Shown here: positions 44,866-57,008 of the stretch, piece after piece | How the letters are laid out: every line of letters begins with the position of its first letter | Numbering within the stretch: position 1 is the first letter of the stretch | Assembly (NCBI GenBank): GCA_015179125.1 | Contig: WHVA01000218.1 | Location: 113,205-177,204, forward strand | Direction: 5' to 3' | Length of the DNA stretch: 64,000 nucleotides | Source: Gautieria morchelliformis | Lineage: Eukaryota > Basidiomycota > Agaricomycetes > Gomphales > Gomphaceae | The notes under the pieces: model-generated | What the model saw: the letters and a program-made list of their open reading frames with translations, nothing else | The model's database searches: none | Told to the model about the DNA's origin: nothing | Made by a program: the position numbers and the translations under genes

Positions 44866-46545
44866 GCTTCCCAGGTAACATCGCCTCTGGCATTTGCCTT
44901 CGATATCGTGAGTGGCCGTTCGGACTCGCTGAGGTGTTGTTAGAACGAGATTTTATGGATCAGGATGGAGTACTTTTACAAGGCGCAACAGTTATTCCAG
45001 CCGCTAAGCGTGCTTTACAAATACTGGAAGGCCGGAACGCAACTGGCTTGTGCGTCCTTCAGTGTTCTAGGCAGTGAAAGTACTCACTTGAAACAGAAAA
45101 ATACCATATATACTAGTTTCGTTGTCTTCCTGATATGTCTAATTACCCCTCAAATTAATAATTTATTTAGATCACGAATGGAGGCGGCTACAGCGAAGAA
45201 GATAGATGCCAGAGACTGACATCTCAGCTTGGCGTTGAGGTTACACCGTTCATATTAATGCCAGACTTGTGTGCTAAGCATTACTCAGATCCATAGGTCG
45301 CAACTGGTACAAGCACACACCATTCTCAGGCAGGTGGCGAAGAAACATCCTGAAGAACCGGTCCTAGTGCTAGGCGGATTGAAGGATCGCATAAGAAAAG
45401 TCGCCGAGGGGTCAATCTTACACTGTCAAACCGTGGTTAAATAGCTGATGTCTTACGCAAAGGTATGGCTTTCGTAATGCTTATATACCAAGCGACATCC
45501 TCGCATGGAACCCCAAGTGAGTATCTGCGTAGGTTCGAACCACTCTGATACACGATAATTCTCCAGTATTTGGCCTTTTCATAGCCTTACCCCCGAGGAA
45601 CACACATTTGTAAAAGTAAGCTGTCTTTCCATACTGATTCATAGTAACCCACAGGCCTGGCTATTCTTCAGAAAGCCGACTTTTCGAAAATCCCTTTCTC
45701 GTCGATTCTAGTTTTCCATGACCCTCGTAATTGGTCGTTGGATATTCAGGTCATGATTGACATCCTTCGGTCGCGCACTCGTTCCCCTGGTGCCCCATAT
45801 CGTTCGCTGAATCATGAGGAAAAACCTGTCAAACTCGTCTTCTGTAACCCTGATCTGTTGTGGCGTAGTGCAATAGATCAACCGCGTATTGGACAGGGTG
45901 CGTTCATAACAGCGTTTCAAAGCGTGTATAAGGTACGAGGTATCCGTAACCGTTGCCTGATCATTCGTGATCATGGATACTTCAGTCCATCACCGGAACG
46001 TACTACCCATATACCCAGTATGGGAAACCTCAAGAAGCTACGTTTAAGTTTGCAGAGACGATGTTGATGGAGCGTATATCAGAACTAGAAGGTAGACGTG
46101 TGCAGGAAGTACCGCCAGTGTAAGCAAAATTTAATCACTTTATTTCATAATAAACTCTCATGTTATAAATGCTACCAGATACATGATCGGTGGTACGTAC
46201 CATGTCATCTTCGTATTAACCCACCGTGACGCGCTATATTTCTGGTAGACAATCCAGCGTCAGGCCAGTCCTTGGATCTTTAATAATTGCTTTTTTTTTA
46301 CCTGAATTGTCCTATTCCCCGTGTAGATATTGCAGGTAAGTTTTTGTTTTCGGTTCTCCAGGCGAACCATATCCACGGTGATATCTTTAACAGGGGCAAA
46401 CGCTGCCAAATGGTCCTCGATACTCCTGCACACAGGCGTATACGATCCCGACCAGGGCCCCCCCGCATACACGCCCACCTACGAGGCCGAAGATGTCGAA
46501 GAGGCAGTAACTTCGACTTTGGAGAGACATGGAGTGCGGGTCTGA
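44866..46545 (+). CDS. HAD-superfamily class IIA hydrolase (CECR5/HDHD5-like); start unresolved
   Basis: Spliced exons give LAFAFDI-DGVLLQGATVIPAAK, where the DxDG HAD motif is split by an intron, then LKIPYIL-ITNGGGYSEEDRCQR, HTILRQVAKKHPEEPVLVLG, YGFRNAYIPSDILAWNP, ILVFHDPRNW, LVFCNPDLLWRS, SITGTYYPYTQYGKP, MIGDNPASDIAGANAAKW and LLHTGVYDP, ending LERHGVRV. This is the order of the CECR5 family (YKR070W in yeast), often mitochondrial, with a Rossmann HAD core and a cap; the substrate is not established. Exons are about 44866-44907, 44964-45049, 45097-45115, 45171-45268, 45297-45410, 45463-45516, 45567-45615, 45672-45932, 45986-46119, 46179-46192, 46249-46263, 46327-46335 and 46394-46545. 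Several are micro-exons (19, 14, 15 and 9 nt). One intron appears to use a GC donor. No ATG is in frame in the first exon, so the N-terminus lies further upstream. Confidence 0.85.
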
Positions 46546-47281
46546 ATACCGTTATAATTAATTTCGAACGCTAGATCTTCGCATGTGCTGCTCGATAGAT
46601 CCTTTATGCGAAGGGACCTGAGCCCAAGTCGGGCAATGGCTCCATCTGACCTACTGTGTGGACCATTCCCTCGCCGCCACATCGGCAAAGTCCGGCTCCG
46701 TGCTTCTTACCTACCCAGTGGTCACGTCACCAGGCCCAATCCAACAAATACCTTTGATACTTGACGGCGAATGTACGGATATTTTGTTGTCCAGCGCCAC
46801 GTCCATGTCTTTGTAAGTGTACTAGACTGTTGGAGTTGGAAACCTTTCGGCCTTCGGTTTAGACTACTAATCGGCCTGCCTATGTCCGGCCCTCACCGGA
46901 GCTCTACATCTGCTTCTCAGTGAACCATGCTTACTCTCAGCGCTACATGCTAGATCAATAGTCGCTGTGGATCGCGTTGAAGAGTTGTTTCGCCTTGTAT
47001 AGAGGCGACCCCCCGACGGGACGGATGAATGTGAAGCTACGTCTCTTTGCTTACACCTGGCAGTAGCTTCCTTCGAGCTTCATCACGGGCCGCTCTTACC
47101 TCGTGATGCGACACGGAGTATTATCTACGGGGATGCCATCCGTGGCACGAGCTCAGGCCGCATGACTCACAGGTGGTCCGTCCTCTGATATGCTATGTGT
47201 TCCATTCACTTCTGACGCACGAGATGAAATATAAAGCAGTTGCAGCTGCCCAATAGTCCGCCATTTTTAGTCAGTTGCACC
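46546..47281. other. Intergenic, promoter side of the GH3 gene
   Basis: No other gene recognised. A TATA box lies 50 bp before the GH3 start. Confidence 0.5.
47230..47235 (+). promoter_or_regulatory. TATA box of the GH3 gene
   Basis: TATAAA within AAATATAAAGC, 47 bases before the ATG at 47282. The untranslated leader would be very short. Confidence 0.55.
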
Positions 47282-49802
47282 ATGCACGCTGGTCAGGCCG
47301 TGTTTCTTGTCGCGTTATCTCTCTCTACGGCGTCTGGGTTCCCGTACTCTTTCCCAGATTGTACCAAGGCCCCTTTGAAAGGAAACACGGTTTGTGATAC
47401 CACAAAGGATGCAGTAACTCGTGCAGCGGCCATAATCGAGCTCTTCACCCCTGCGGAACTCACGGCGAACACGGTCAACCAGTCGCCAGGTGTCCCGCGG
47501 CTTGGACTCCCAGGTTACGAATGGTGGTCAGAAGCATTGGTATATTATTTCACAGAATATGGAACTCGTCAGATTTACTGAACTGACGGCAGCATGGAGT
47601 GGCTGACAGTCCCGGTGTCTCCTTTGCCAGCAGCGGAAACTTCAGCTTCGCAACCTCCTTTCCCCAGCCCATTCTTATGAGTGCAGCCTTTGATGATCCT
47701 CTCATAAAAAATGTCGCCACAACCGTCAGCACAGAAGCGAGGGCATTCAACAATTTTGGGAGGGTAAGTGATTTGAATATGTACTCCATTTGAATTAGTG
47801 GCAAACTGCTAATTTCCGAAACTCAGGCCGGCTTAGATTTCTTTACACCAAATATCAATCCGTTCAGAGACCCACGTTGGGGAAGAGGACAAGAGACTCC
47901 CGGGGAGGATCCTTTCCGTATTGCTCAATATGTGTTGAACCTCATAGATGGCCTTCAAGGCGGCATCGACCCTACGCCTTTCTTCAAGGTTGCGGCAGAT
48001 TGCAAACATTTTGCTGCGTATGACCTCGAGGATTGGGAAGGAAATATTCGGACCGCATTTGATGCCATCGTGACAACACAGGACCTCAGTGAATTCTACC
48101 TGCCATCTTTCCAGAGCTGCGTCCGGGATGCAAAGGTTGCTTCCGTGATGTGTAGTTACAACGCTGTGAATGGGGTACCTTCTTGCGCCAATGACCTTCT
48201 GTTGCAGTCTCTCTTGAGGGATTCGTGGGGATTCGGGGAAGATAGATGGGTGACGTCGGACTGTGATGCAGTCGATAATATCTTCAACGGCCACAATTTC
48301 ACAGCTACGCTTCCTGAAGCTGCCGCTGTTGCGTTGAAAGCCGGTACAGACGTCGACTGTGGCACCACATATTCACAACAATTGCCTGCAGCTCTCAACC
48401 AATCGTTAGTCACTGTGGCCGATCTACAAAAAGCTCTGACACGACAGTACGCCTCCCTCGTACGGTGAGTGATCTCCACATGCGTTTGAACTGTGCAGGC
48501 TAACGTCAGTGGCTTATTAGCCTCGGGTACTTTGATTCAGCTGCGTCGCAGCCGTATCGTCAGCTAGACTTCTCGAATGTCAACACAGCCGAGGCACAGC
48601 AGCTCGCATACCAAGCTGCTATCGAGGGTATAGTATTGTTGAAGAACGACGGGACGTTGCCGTTGAAGAATAATATCAAAAAGCTCGCCATTATTGGGCC
48701 CTGGGGCAACGCAACAACCCAGATGCAGGGTAATTACCAGGGAATAGCTCCATTCCTCGTGAGCCCATTACAAGCGGCGCAGACGGCAGGCTTTAGAGTC
48801 ACCTTTGAACTGGGCACCGGCATTTCTGGTACGAGCACCAGTGGTTTTGCTGCTGCGGTGGCGGCTGCAAAGGCGGCCGATGCTGTTATCTATGCCGGTG
48901 GTATCGATAACTCGATAGAGGCAGAAGGACATGACCGGACAGCCATTTCTTGGCCAGGGAATCAGCTCCAACTAGTTTCAGAGCTCCAAGGTGTCGGGAA
49001 GCCCTTAATTGTGTTGCAGTTCGGAGGAGGTCAGATAGACAGTACAGCGCTTAAAGGAAACAATTCGGTAAGCCCCGAGGTCAGGGTGCTGAGAGCTGTT
49101 GCTAACTTATCTCTTTTCAAGGTCAACGCCATCCTTTGGGGTGGTTATCCCGGACAAAGCGGGGGTACAGCTGTCATGGACATTCTGATGGGAAAGGCGG
49201 CGCCAGCAGGCCGTCTTCCCATCACACAGTACCCAGCAGAATATGTGCAGGTGCCTATGACTGACATGTCACTGCGCCCAAGCAGCAGCAATCCTGGACG
49301 CACGTACAAGTGGTACACCGGTACACCAGTCTTCGAATTTGGCCATGGTCTGCACTACACGAGCTTCACATCCTCTTGGGCAGCCACACCCGCGACACAA
49401 TATGCAATTTCGTCACTTGTCGGCAATGCCGGAAACCCGACCGACCTCGCGCCATTCGACACTTTCAAAGTGACGGTCCAGAATAGTGGAAAGGTTACTT
49501 CGGATTATGTCGCACTTCTTTTCGTGAATGGAACCGGTGGACCCGCGCCCTTCCCAAACAAGGAACTCGTTTCGTATACCAGGCTGCACGGTATTGCTGC
49601 GGGATCAAGAACTGTGGCATCGTTACCCGTTACCCTGGGCTCGATCGCGAGGGCAGATGCCAATGGAAACCTATGGGTGTTCAATGGTACCTACCAGATC
49701 ACTCTTGATACGCCAAGCACCCTGTCACATAGCTTCGAATTGGTAGGCGAAGCGGCACAGATTACTCACTTTCCTCAGAGCAGCACCACTACAGCATCAT
49801 GA
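47282..49802 (+). CDS. Secreted GH3 exo-1,4-beta-xylosidase
   Basis: Five exons (47282-47539, 47593-47763, 47827-48464, 48521-49067, 49122-49802) join in phase to 764 residues, the usual length of fungal GH3 xylosidases. A signal peptide (MHAGQAVFLVALSLSTASG) precedes the GH3 N domain: PRLGLPGYEWWSEALHGVA, PNINPFRDPRWGRGQETPG, DCKHFAAYDLE, and VTSDCDAV, in which the first Asp is the expected nucleophile. The C-terminal alpha/beta sandwich (LKNDGTLPLKN, AEGHDRT) and a fibronectin-III-like domain (FDTFKVTVQNSGKVTSDY) follow. The WWSEALHG and KHF signatures favour xylosidase over beta-glucosidase. It would release xylose from xylo-oligosaccharides outside the cell. No defect was seen. The 54-nt fourth intron is also open in frame, so retention would not truncate the protein. 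Confidence 0.95.
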
Positions 49803-50697
49803 CGACGAGGCCACCAAGACGGTTGATTGCCTTGGAGAGAAACTCGGACGATGGCAGTGTCATGTCGAGAATACACATGTATGCAGCGATCACTAGATAC
49901 ACTTTGTGAACGAGCCAGCGCCAAAATTCAGTGATGAAGCTGACAGCTGATTATACGGAATATGTTCAGATTGTTCAGATTGATCGGACTGGGGTGGTCA
50001 TGCACCACTAACCAAGTTGAACTCTCACACCTATGCCAGGCCGCGGCGCCGCGAAATGACCAGTGGCTCAAGTAGAAAGATGCTACTTACATCAGGACGT
50101 TACTTACAATACAAGGAGAAATCACATAAAACGACCGAATGGAACTTGGGGGTGCGGCGCGCAGGGCTGGGCTGAGGTCTGGAGGCTGGACTCGTAGAGG
50201 GGGTTCCTATTTCTGGAGGTGGTGACCGGTTGACTCGGATAACCGACGGACACGGTAGTGCTACGCTTGAGGTCCGCAATAACCAGTCCATGGATGGTAG
50301 TTTTTATCCCTGTGCTGTCGACCATATTTTTGCATGTCTAGCTGGATGCGCCTTCCATCAATGATAAGCTTGCGAATTAGGCTTTTAATGGGCTTTTAAT
50401 GAGTGAGTCCGGGGCAAACACATGCGGTACTTACCCGAGACGGTATCACGTGATCAACCTCAATCGCCATCATTCGGACCATTTCCCACTCTCGACACAC
50501 AGAACTACGTCAAAAGTGGGCGGGCTTTGGCAGCAAAGGCGAACTGCTCAATCAGGCATTATCGCCTGGCTTCCTCATTCTCGCCTTCCTTCAGCCTTTC
50601 CGGCTTCTGATCATAACAGTTACTATCATCCCACACAACCAGCTCAGCGCTGCCTACAGTCTCCAAACCCTCCCAGTCAGCTTCAAACACCTCCATA
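49803..50697. other. Intergenic, no gene seen
   Basis: Only short frames. A pyrimidine-rich stretch (about 50560-50690) precedes the next start codon, as in many fungal promoters. Confidence 0.5.
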
Positions 50698-53600
50698 ATG
50701 GCAACTGTGGTCGAATCAGTGGCACCCGTCTCTTCTAGCTCCGGTAATACAGGAGCGGGGCTTCACCGATCATCTTCCAAAACCCATAGCAAGACGTCCG
50801 GAGCTCCCAGCACGCCAGGCGGTCGCACGTCACGCACAAGTTCAATGCATACCCCAAGTCCTGCGAGGAAACACAAGGAACCTGAACAAGAGGTGCAGCA
50901 GCCTACAGAGTGGGGACGCAACTTTTGGGTCACCCTCGTCGACCCGCAGGTGAGTTGACACGCCTGTGTTAGTGGCGATGCTGATGGCAGGCTTCGTTTG
51001 ATCCCAACATAGTCCCAGACCCAGTTCTATGCCTGCCCCTCCACCGGAGAAACCACATGGGACGCGCCAGTCGGTAATTTTGTGTGCGTGGCATCTTCGT
51101 GTGCAATCATTGGCTTTGGTTGTTGAATCTTGTTCGCTCTGTAGACTTCCGCCTTCCGAAGATGGGTCATGGTGGGAGCTTCGCGACGAAACACGAGGCG
51201 GTATCCCATACTACTACCACACCAAGTCCGGCGATACTACGTGGGAGAGGCCCGAGGGATTCATCATACCACTTGGTGTCATTCAGGTCTGTGCCAGACA
51301 CATATCACCCGCAGACACCTCGCTAACGTTAATAACGTGTCAAGAACACATCTTTAGGTCGGAAACTGTCGCAGTCAACACGACGACATTCCCAGCTATT
51401 CTCTGCCCAATCCCAATCCACCACACATACCGCGTCCGCCCATTCACATTCCACTCAGGCAACCCCATCTTCAGTCCCCCGGTCCTCCCGCCGCGTCACA
51501 TCACATGCCTCCCGCCTTCTGTCATTAGTGAACACACCGAGAACACATCTGGGTCACCCCGGGATAAGACTAACAGACAGAGCAGGACGGAGGACGAGAC
51601 CCGTACACCCCACTCGTCTCTTTCCTCTCAGCATGGCGCCCGGCCATCGCCTAGTACGCCACGAACGCGAACCAAAAGCAGCACCCTCACACCCGCCGCG
51701 GGCTCGCAAAGCCTCACAGCTGCAGTTGAGTTTATCGCTGGGTCTGGCGCCCCGAAGGGCGCCAGTGCCGAAGCGACGAGTTTCTCCGAAGGTGCGCAGC
51801 GTGATGAGAATTCGCAGCATGGCCATACGCATCCGCGTGGCGAGGATTCTCGCAGCTCTCGCCAGCAACAGGATCATAAACGAAGCAGCAGTCGCAGTCC
51901 TGAGCCAAGACGCTCAAGCTTTACTGCGTCCAAAGCTGGCCGTCGTGATGGTGGCAGTGTCCCTTCCACCCCAATCACGAAAGTGTACTCGCGAAATCAC
52001 TCCTCGACCAATGTGGCTGTGTCTCCACGGCTAAACGGCGCAGCGTCCGGTCAACCTCTCCAGCCTAACGGAGCCCATGCAGGCCCAAGCGTTCTTCAAA
52101 AGAGCCCACGACGTCCAATTCCGGCAGTGCCCTCCTCCACTTCTGAGACCGCGGGATTCTGGCGGCCTAGGCGAAATACAGCTGTTGGGGTACCTGTTAA
52201 TATTGGACAGCCGGTGCTAGACGTTGGTCAGTGTTGTACTAACAACGGTTCATGTTGAGACGTTAAGCTAATAGTTATGCCTTATCAGAGGCCACACGCA
52301 TGATGAACCCTATCAAGAGGGATGGGAATGGTATGCCTACTGGAAAGCCGATACAGGTGGCGACGAGGCGACTTAGCACTGGGTATGCTTAATCCTTTGC
52401 CATTCCTTCAACAATGTATTGACACCTTGATGCAGAGAACACCCTCTGCTTCCCCGAAACCTTGTTTCGGAAATTCAACAGTTTGCTCAATCTGACTTTG
52501 CAAGGCGCTACTTTTCAACGCACCGTGAAGGGATTATATTCCGGCGTAGAGTCCCCGTGGAACGCATGATGATGTGGCAGAAGGTACGTGTCTCCCTGCA
52601 TGTGGTGCACCTGCGCCCAGTCGAGCCGCATCATGGTGGATTTGTTCGATGTGTTGATATGCCGTTTGTCGCAGGCTCCCCTGACATCGCCACTACTAGT
52701 CATGAACAAATCCCTCCACAAGGACGCTGTCAGGAGCTTCAAAGTCATACAGCGCATAATGGGCGACCGAGACCGGGACAGGCCCGCTGGACTGCGGCAC
52801 ACCGAGTCCACATCGTCTCTCCATGTCGCTGCATCGTCCTCCAGCAGCGCACTTCTCGAGGAAGAGCGGTGGTTGCTCGGAGAGGGTGTCATGTACGGCG
52901 AGATGCGGGATGAGATTTACTGTCAGGTCATCAAACAATTGAGCGGAAACAACAATACGTGCGTTGGTTCATTCCTTGCCCTCCACTGTCGCTGACTGCA
53001 TGTATGGATGGTAGAGAAAGCACTTTCCGTGGCTGGCAGCTACTTTGTGTTCTGCTGGTGTCATTTCCACCGTCCAAGAACTTCGAGCCATACGTGCGCT
53101 CTTTCATGCAGCAGCGTACTGTACAGACGGAAGGCCGCGTCGACATCATGGCCAAGTATTGTCTGCATCGCCTCACTGCCATCGCAAAAAAGGGACCTCG
53201 GGGCAAAGCTCCAACCATCGCTGAAATCGAGAATGCCAGTGTCAGTGCTACGCATTCGTTTGTCGGCGTTTTGCTCACTTGCTGAACTTGCTTACCTAGG
53301 ATGCCGCGTTCAACCCATCGACCTTCGGCGAATCACTGGATGCTATATACCGTCTCCAGGAGCGTACATACGCTGACCTCAAAGTACCCGTGATTTTGCC
53401 GTTCCTCGCAGATGGCATTCTAGCGCTCGGAGGAACAAAGCAAGAAGGGATATTTCGTGTACCCGGCGATGCAGATGCCATCTCGGAACTTCGACTGCGT
53501 ATCGACAAAGGTGTTTATACACTCGAAGGGATTGATGACCCGCATGTCCCGGCAAGCCTCTTGAAGCTGTGGCTCCGCGAGCTACTCGATCCGCTCGTCC

Positions 53601-54055
53601 CTCAGGAGCTATATAACGAATGTATTGGGTGTGCTGACGAGCCGGAACAAGTTGTTGCAATAGTTGGACGACTCCCCACGATTCACCGGCGCGTCGTACT
53701 CTTCGTGATTAGCTTCTTGCAGCTGTTCCTTGAGGAGCGTGTCCAGCAGGCGACTAAGATGACGAGCGCGAACCTGGCGCTTGTCATGGCGCCCAACTTG
53801 CTGCGGTGCAACTCGGACTCGATGAGCGTCGTGTTCACAAATGCGCAGTGAGTCGCTATCCCGTGCATACGTATTATCAAGTCCCACTGATCGGCATGGC
53901 GCAGGTACGAACACATGTTCGTGCATAATTTACTGTTGCACCTGCGGTGCGACCAGGTAGACCCGCATTATGTGCCCGAGCACGGCAAAGGCGCCCTCCC
54001 AAAGCCTTCGCCTGGACGCAAGTCACACCAAAAGTCTCGCCGGCCGAAGGCATGA
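50698..54055 (+). CDS. WW-MyTH4-RhoGAP protein (ARHGAP39/Vilse-like)
   Basis: Nine exons (50698-50949, 51013-51083, 51145-52226, 52289-52382, 52436-52583, 52675-52958, 53015-53240, 53300-53847, 53905-54055) join in phase to 951 residues. After a Ser-rich head come two WW-like repeats (FYACPSTGETTWDAPVGNF and WWELRDETRGGIPYYYHTK then TTWERPEGF), a long disordered Ser/Arg/Pro region, a MyTH4 domain (SPLLVMNKSLHKDAVRSFK, GEMRDEIYCQVIKQL, GWQLLCVLLVSFPPSKNFE) and a RhoGAP domain (VPVILPFLADGILALGGTK, EGIFRVPGDADAI with the arginine finger, KLWLRELLDPLVP). It should switch off Rho-type GTPases and link them to actin or tubulin through MyTH4. The large third exon is open throughout, although a hidden intron near 51287-51357 cannot be excluded. 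The gene converges with the next one, 198 bp apart. Confidence 0.92.
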
Positions 54056-54253
54056 GTAACACCATACATACATATACCATATACCTGTGATTCTTTGCTT
54101 GTTCTCGCTCTCTTTCTTTTGTTGCTATTCGCCATATCCCTGCATTTTTCGTTTGCACTCTCACTGTATTTTTTGCACAGCATGCACACGTACGTATTGG
54201 CCATATGTAGGCATACCGTAGACTTCCATGTTACATATTCAATGCACATCTTG

Positions 54254-55856
54254 TTACGCCAGAGTCAAGCGATCCTCCCCCAGCTTGAAAGTTTCTGCCT
54301 CGTCAGCTTTCCATTCCTCCTCCCAATGTCGTTTCTTCGCTTGTAACTTGGTGTACCTGTCACTGCCCCCGGCCCCACCACGGTCGCTCTTCCTCTTGCT
54401 CGCTACAAGTGCCTCGACTCTTTCAAGTGCCTCCCATACCTCACCGTCGGTTTCAATCCCTGTGCGCGAAAGGAACTTCTCCCCCACCTCCCTCCGCACG
54501 CGTTCTACCAACGCGCGCGTGACCTTATCCGGCCGCACGCCGTTCGCCCGCATTTCAACGAGTGCTTCCTCGATGCCCTTCAGCGCGCCATCAAGCTCCC
54601 ATCGTGTTTCGAGCAGCTCATTATATGCAGGGGTGGTGCACCCAAAAACATAGCTGTGTATTGAACGCCGCTTCGCATGCGCGAAGAGAGCAAGCGCCGT
54701 GTGTGGGTCATTATACTTGACGCGGAAAGTGTGCATCACGTGTGCAAGGAGGTGAGGGTACGTTGGGTTGGCGATGTAGCGTGCGATTTCTTCCGAGTTA
54801 GGTGTGGAAGGAGACGACGACGACGGTGGTGGTGAAGATGACAGAGCCGGTTCGGGTATGTGATCTCCATGGAAGACTTCACGCACAGTCCACTCGAGAA
54901 GCTGCTGGTCAGTCTCGCAAAGTTCTACCTCTTCCTTTTGACGATCGAGGCGCTCGGCGGTCGCCGAAGTCTGACGCATGCGGTTCGATTGACGGCGTAG
55001 CCTACCAAAGAGGTCAAAGACCTCACCGGGAGAGGGAAGGCCCACTTGCGTAGAGGCCGATGTGACGGACTCCGAGCCCGAGTCGAGATGCGTCTCTGTT
55101 CCCGCTAATGATGACGGCTCCGGCTCACTATGGTCACTTTGTGGCTGTCGGCTGGCAGGTTGTACCTGCACGGCGGCGGTTGTGAATGATTCTCTGCGCT
55201 TGTCGCTCACGGCGGTGAAAATCATGTCAAACATTTTGTCAAAGGCAGATATCTCCCGCGCAGTCATGGTGGGTCTGCTACGTTTGGGACGCCGTGGGCT
55301 CGAGAAGGTGGACGACATGAGGCCGCTACGACGACGTGAGCCATCCACGACAGGCTCGCTGTCCACGCCTTCGAAGATTTGGTCCCAGGCAGAAACCCGG
55401 TCGGTCTGTTCCTTCGAGGTGGGACTATGACTGCAGCCTGCTTTGTTATGTCGAATTAGACATTACTAAAAATACGCACTTATCCGAGCTGTGTGCTCCG
55501 GCATCCGTTCCGTAATCTCGCCGCCCCGATGGGCCGCGGGATGTGTTTGAGGAAAAATATGTCTTCGGTGAGGGACGAGAGTTGAAGAAGCGAGGAGGCA
55601 GGTTAGAGCGGGTAGAATGAGCGGGAGGCGCATCGGTGGATATGTCGTCAAATATCGGTGCCCAAGGGTCTGTAGACGAATTAAGACTAGGGCCCTCCAG
55701 AGTCTTCTCCTTACCCTTTCCCTCGCACATGCGAGAGAGAGCGTCGCGTGCGGTTATAGGAAGTGCGCCGCCGGTGACTGGATAGTCAGGAAAGCAGGCA
55801 GACACGCTTTGCGCGATACTTCGAGTAAGAGTCGGAGACCTCCATCGTGATATCAT
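54254..55856 (-). CDS. Mtf2-like mitochondrial protein
   Basis: Two exons (55480-55856 and 54254-55430) with a 49-nt intron give 517 residues. The N-terminus MISRWRSPTLTRSIAQSVSA is basic and Ser-rich with no acidic residue, which fits a mitochondrial presequence. The conserved C-terminal half (LLEWTVREVFHG, YPHLLAHVMHTFRVKYNDPH, TALALFAHAKRRSIHSYVFG, CTTPAYNELLETRWEL, EMRANGVRPDKVT) is the domain of fungal Mtf2, a yeast factor for mitochondrial mRNA processing and translation (COX1), and has a PPR-like helical repeat character (NGVRPD). Length is typical for basidiomycete members. The end is a Lys/Glu-rich helix (AKKRHWEEEWKADEAETFK). No defect was seen. Confidence 0.8.
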
Positions 55857-57008
55857 GTTGCTGTATCACTGCAGGGAGGAACCGAAATTGCAAGCCGTCC
55901 GTGCCCGCTGAGACGAACTGAGCCTGGGGGAACCCTCGCTGGGGTGCTGAGTGGTTTCTTTATACTGTCCGTGTAATGATCCGCACCAGGGCTTAAGAGT
56001 TGAGGATTACAGTTGCAACCAATGGCGAGAACAGCTCAGTATCATGCATAGTGGTATAAGTCAGTGACTTACATTCTAAAAAGTAGTTTCCAAGCCGGCT
56101 TACTAGGGACTGTGACGTGACGCCAGGTGACGTCCTTACACCATGCCAACTACACCAGAAGATTGCATTTCCTGTCGTGTTATCTCTACAGCCACGCTTT
56201 CAGGCTTGGGAATACACGCCCTCCGTCAATCGCGACCTACGGCTCCAGGGTCTTTAGCGGGCCGCCGCGTCTTGGCCGTAGTAGGTGTGGGTGAGTGTCC
56301 AGCTCGCTATCGATATTCCAATCAAACTGTTCTGAGTCATTACAGCTCTATTCGGAATGGGTCTGGTGCGGGGCTTCCCCCTTGTACGAGAAATTTGGAG
56401 TGACAAGGAGGCTGTGAATTTGGAACAGCAATAGTATTTGTGTTGCGAGGTGTCTCATGCGCGGGTCTTTCCCATTGCCGGAGCTTCAGCTTTGCAGGTC
56501 TTCTTGATCCAACACTTCCAGGCGGTGGCCCCTCATTCAGACTCGTCATGGCATGGACATACCAGACCCTGCCTGCCCCGCCTACGACAATACACTATGT
56601 GATCACATTTGAACCGCTCAGCGTACCCGAGATAGCCATGAGATATTTAAGCATGTACGTAGATGTATTGCACCTACAGGGACACATAGGGAGCTACTGT
56701 ATGTTGTGTCGAAATAGCGATTGTGAAGCTACTAGACCCGCTGCGATCGACCCAGTGATGTGAAAGAAACGTTCCTGTGTTTTTTTCTGAGTGTCAGGCC
56801 TGAGAAGCATTTGCAACGAGGGTGCGGAACGAGATTGTGATGGCAGCTCTCTCCGGGGCGATCCCAGACCAGGGTGGGTAGACTTCTTGCTCTACATATG
56901 AAAGTATGCTGGACCGAGTCGGTGGCTAGCTTAACTACCCGGGCTGACTTGAATGCGGGGGACGCGGGCGCGGGTGCGGGTGCGGCGTCGGGTGTAGAGC
57001 ATGGGGCA
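55857..57008. other. Intergenic, with one copy of a direct repeat
   Basis: 56188-56520 reappears in the same orientation at 60893-61205. The rest shows no gene. Confidence 0.6.
56188..56520 (+). repeat. Direct repeat of about 320 bp, copy 1
   Basis: Begins TCTACAGCCACGCTTTCAGG and contains CGCGTCTTGGCCGTAGTAGG and AGGTGTCTCATGCGCGGGTC. The 60893-61205 copy differs by scattered substitutions and small indels. Confidence 0.85.

Noticed and set aside
51287..51357. Intron in the large exon of the RhoGAP gene
   Set aside because: GT..AG signals exist, but 71 nt is not a multiple of three and removal leads to a stop near 51528, while the unspliced frame joins correctly to the next exon.
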